Assembly: GCA_031428975.1 (NCBI GenBank)
Contig: JANOYR010000281.1
Span: 1-5,557 of the forward strand
Direction: 5' to 3'
Origin: JAAFIP01 sp031428975
Lineage (GTDB): Bacteria; Pseudomonadota; Gammaproteobacteria; Burkholderiales; Burkholderiaceae_C
Length of the DNA stretch: 5,557 nt
Under the pieces are notes generated by a model. The model made no database searches. It saw only the letters and a program-made list of their open reading frames with translations, and was not told the DNA's origin. A program made the translations under genes and the position numbers. Of this stretch, positions 4,939 through 5,557 are shown piece after piece (position 1 is the stretch's first letter; each line of letters opens with the position of its first letter).

Positions 4939-5557
4939 CTAGATTAGTTTCCCCAGCAGCAAATATTCCATCAGCGCCTTTTGCACATGCATGCGGTTTT
5001 CTGCCTCGTCCCACACCACGGACTGCGGGCCGTCAATCACCTCGGCGCTAACCTCCTCGCCTCGGTGGGCGGGCAGGCAGTGCATGAACAATGCGTCGGG
5101 TTTGGCGGCGCGCATCATGGCTGCGTCTACGCACCAGTTGGCAAAGGCTAGCTTGCGGGCTTCGTTTTCTGCCTCAAAGCCCATGCTGGTCCACACGTCG
5201 GTGGTGACCAAGTCTGCACCTTGGCAGGCTTGCAGCGGATTGCTATAGGTTTTGTAGTTATATATGGCTTGCCCATTGCTACACTGGGTAAATTTCTTGT
5301 CAATCTCGTAACCCGCAGGCGTGGCAACATTGACTTGAAAGCCCAGCACATGCGCCGCTTGCAACCAAGTGTGGGCCATGTTGTTGCCGTCGCCTACCCA
5401 CGCCACGGTTTTGCCTGCAATAGAGCCGCGTTGCTCTTCAAAGGTAAAAATATCGGCCAAAATTTGGCAGGGGTGAAACTCGTTGGTCAGCCCGTTGATC
5501 ACAGGCACACGGCTGTGCGCCGCAAATGCTTCAATCTTGGTTTGCTCATAGGTGCGA
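4939..5557 (-). CDS. argF: Ornithine carbamoyltransferase, 5'-truncated by the window edge
   Basis: This cytoplasmic enzyme converts ornithine and carbamoyl phosphate to citrulline in arginine biosynthesis. The reading frame is open to position 5557, with RTYEQTKIEAFAAHSR before the internal Val codon at 5508, so the true start lies outside. About 205 residues are present, and roughly the first 100 (including the carbamoyl-phosphate STRT region) are missing. Visible motifs are VPVINGL, the carbamoyl-phosphate motif HPCQ, the WVGDGNNM stretch that begins the ornithine domain, the SMG loop in DVWTSMG, and HCLPAHRGEEVS with the catalytic Cys. The C-terminus, VWDEAENRMHVQKALMEYLL, is also standard. 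The stop is TAG at 4939-4941. Biosynthetic ArgF is favoured over the catabolic ArcB because no arginine deiminase genes are visible, but the window is small. No terminator is evident after the stop. Confidence 0.96.
   Translation of the reverse strand, partial: RTYEQTKIEAFAAHSRVPVINGLTNEFHPCQILADIFTFEEQRGSIAGKTVAWVGDGNNMAHTWLQAAHVLGFQVNVATPAGYEIDKKFTQCSNGQAIYNYKTYSNPLQACQGADLVTTDVWTSMGFEAENEARKLAFANWCVDAAMMRAAKPDALFMHCLPAHRGEEVSAEVIDGPQSVVWDEAENRMHVQKALMEYLLLGKLI

Noticed and set aside
4939..5508. Start of argF at the GTG at 5508
   Set aside because: That codon encodes the Val of the conserved SRVPVINGL stretch. The frame is open to the window edge and reads as typical ornithine carbamoyltransferase, so the gene is truncated rather than starting there.
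1..5557. CRISPR array, tRNA, rRNA or insertion sequence
   Set aside because: No regularly spaced repeats, no cloverleaf-like segments, no transposase motifs and no terminal inverted repeats were found by eye on either strand.

Overview
The window looks like chromosomal DNA from a betaproteobacterium. The most likely group is Burkholderiales, family Comamonadaceae or close to it, judging from the ornithine carbamoyltransferase sequence, the moderately high GC and the style of the type I secretion proteins. This placement is an inference from protein character, not from a database comparison. All convincing genes lie on the minus strand, so the biological reading direction runs from position 5557 down to 1.

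Read that way, the layout is as follows. (1) The C-terminal two thirds of argF, ornithine carbamoyltransferase (arginine biosynthesis), enters from the right edge and ends at 4939. (2) Only 31 bases later comes a two-gene cassette. The first gene (4338-4907) encodes a winged-helix domain fused to a minimal nucleotidyltransferase (MNT) domain. The second (3910-4341), overlapping it by four bases, encodes a small helical protein that resembles HEPN-domain partners of MNT proteins. Together they look like an MNT/HEPN (type VII-like) toxin-antitoxin module, of somewhat lower GC than its neighbours. (3) A 128-base AT-rich intergenic stretch (3782-3909) holds a consensus -35 hexamer and two small palindromes. 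(4) A type I secretion operon follows: an ABC permease/ATPase with a degenerate N-terminal peptidase C39-like domain (1511-3781), then, with an ATGA overlap, its HlyD-family periplasmic adaptor (132-1514). (5) The last 131 bases contain an imperfect hairpin, a Shine-Dalgarno-like AAAGGA, and an ATG at 5-3 that may start the next gene, which lies outside the window.

The transporter and adaptor would form the inner-membrane part of a tripartite exporter with a TolC-like outer-membrane channel. Neither that channel nor a secreted substrate (RTX protein, adhesin or other) is visible here. The MNT/HEPN pair appears functionally unrelated to both flanks and looks like an accessory insertion between a housekeeping gene and a secretion operon. 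The most notable points are the winged-helix fusion on the nucleotidyltransferase, the absence of the usual HEPN catalytic histidine at the expected place, and an extended -10 element placed so that the cassette's transcript could be leaderless.
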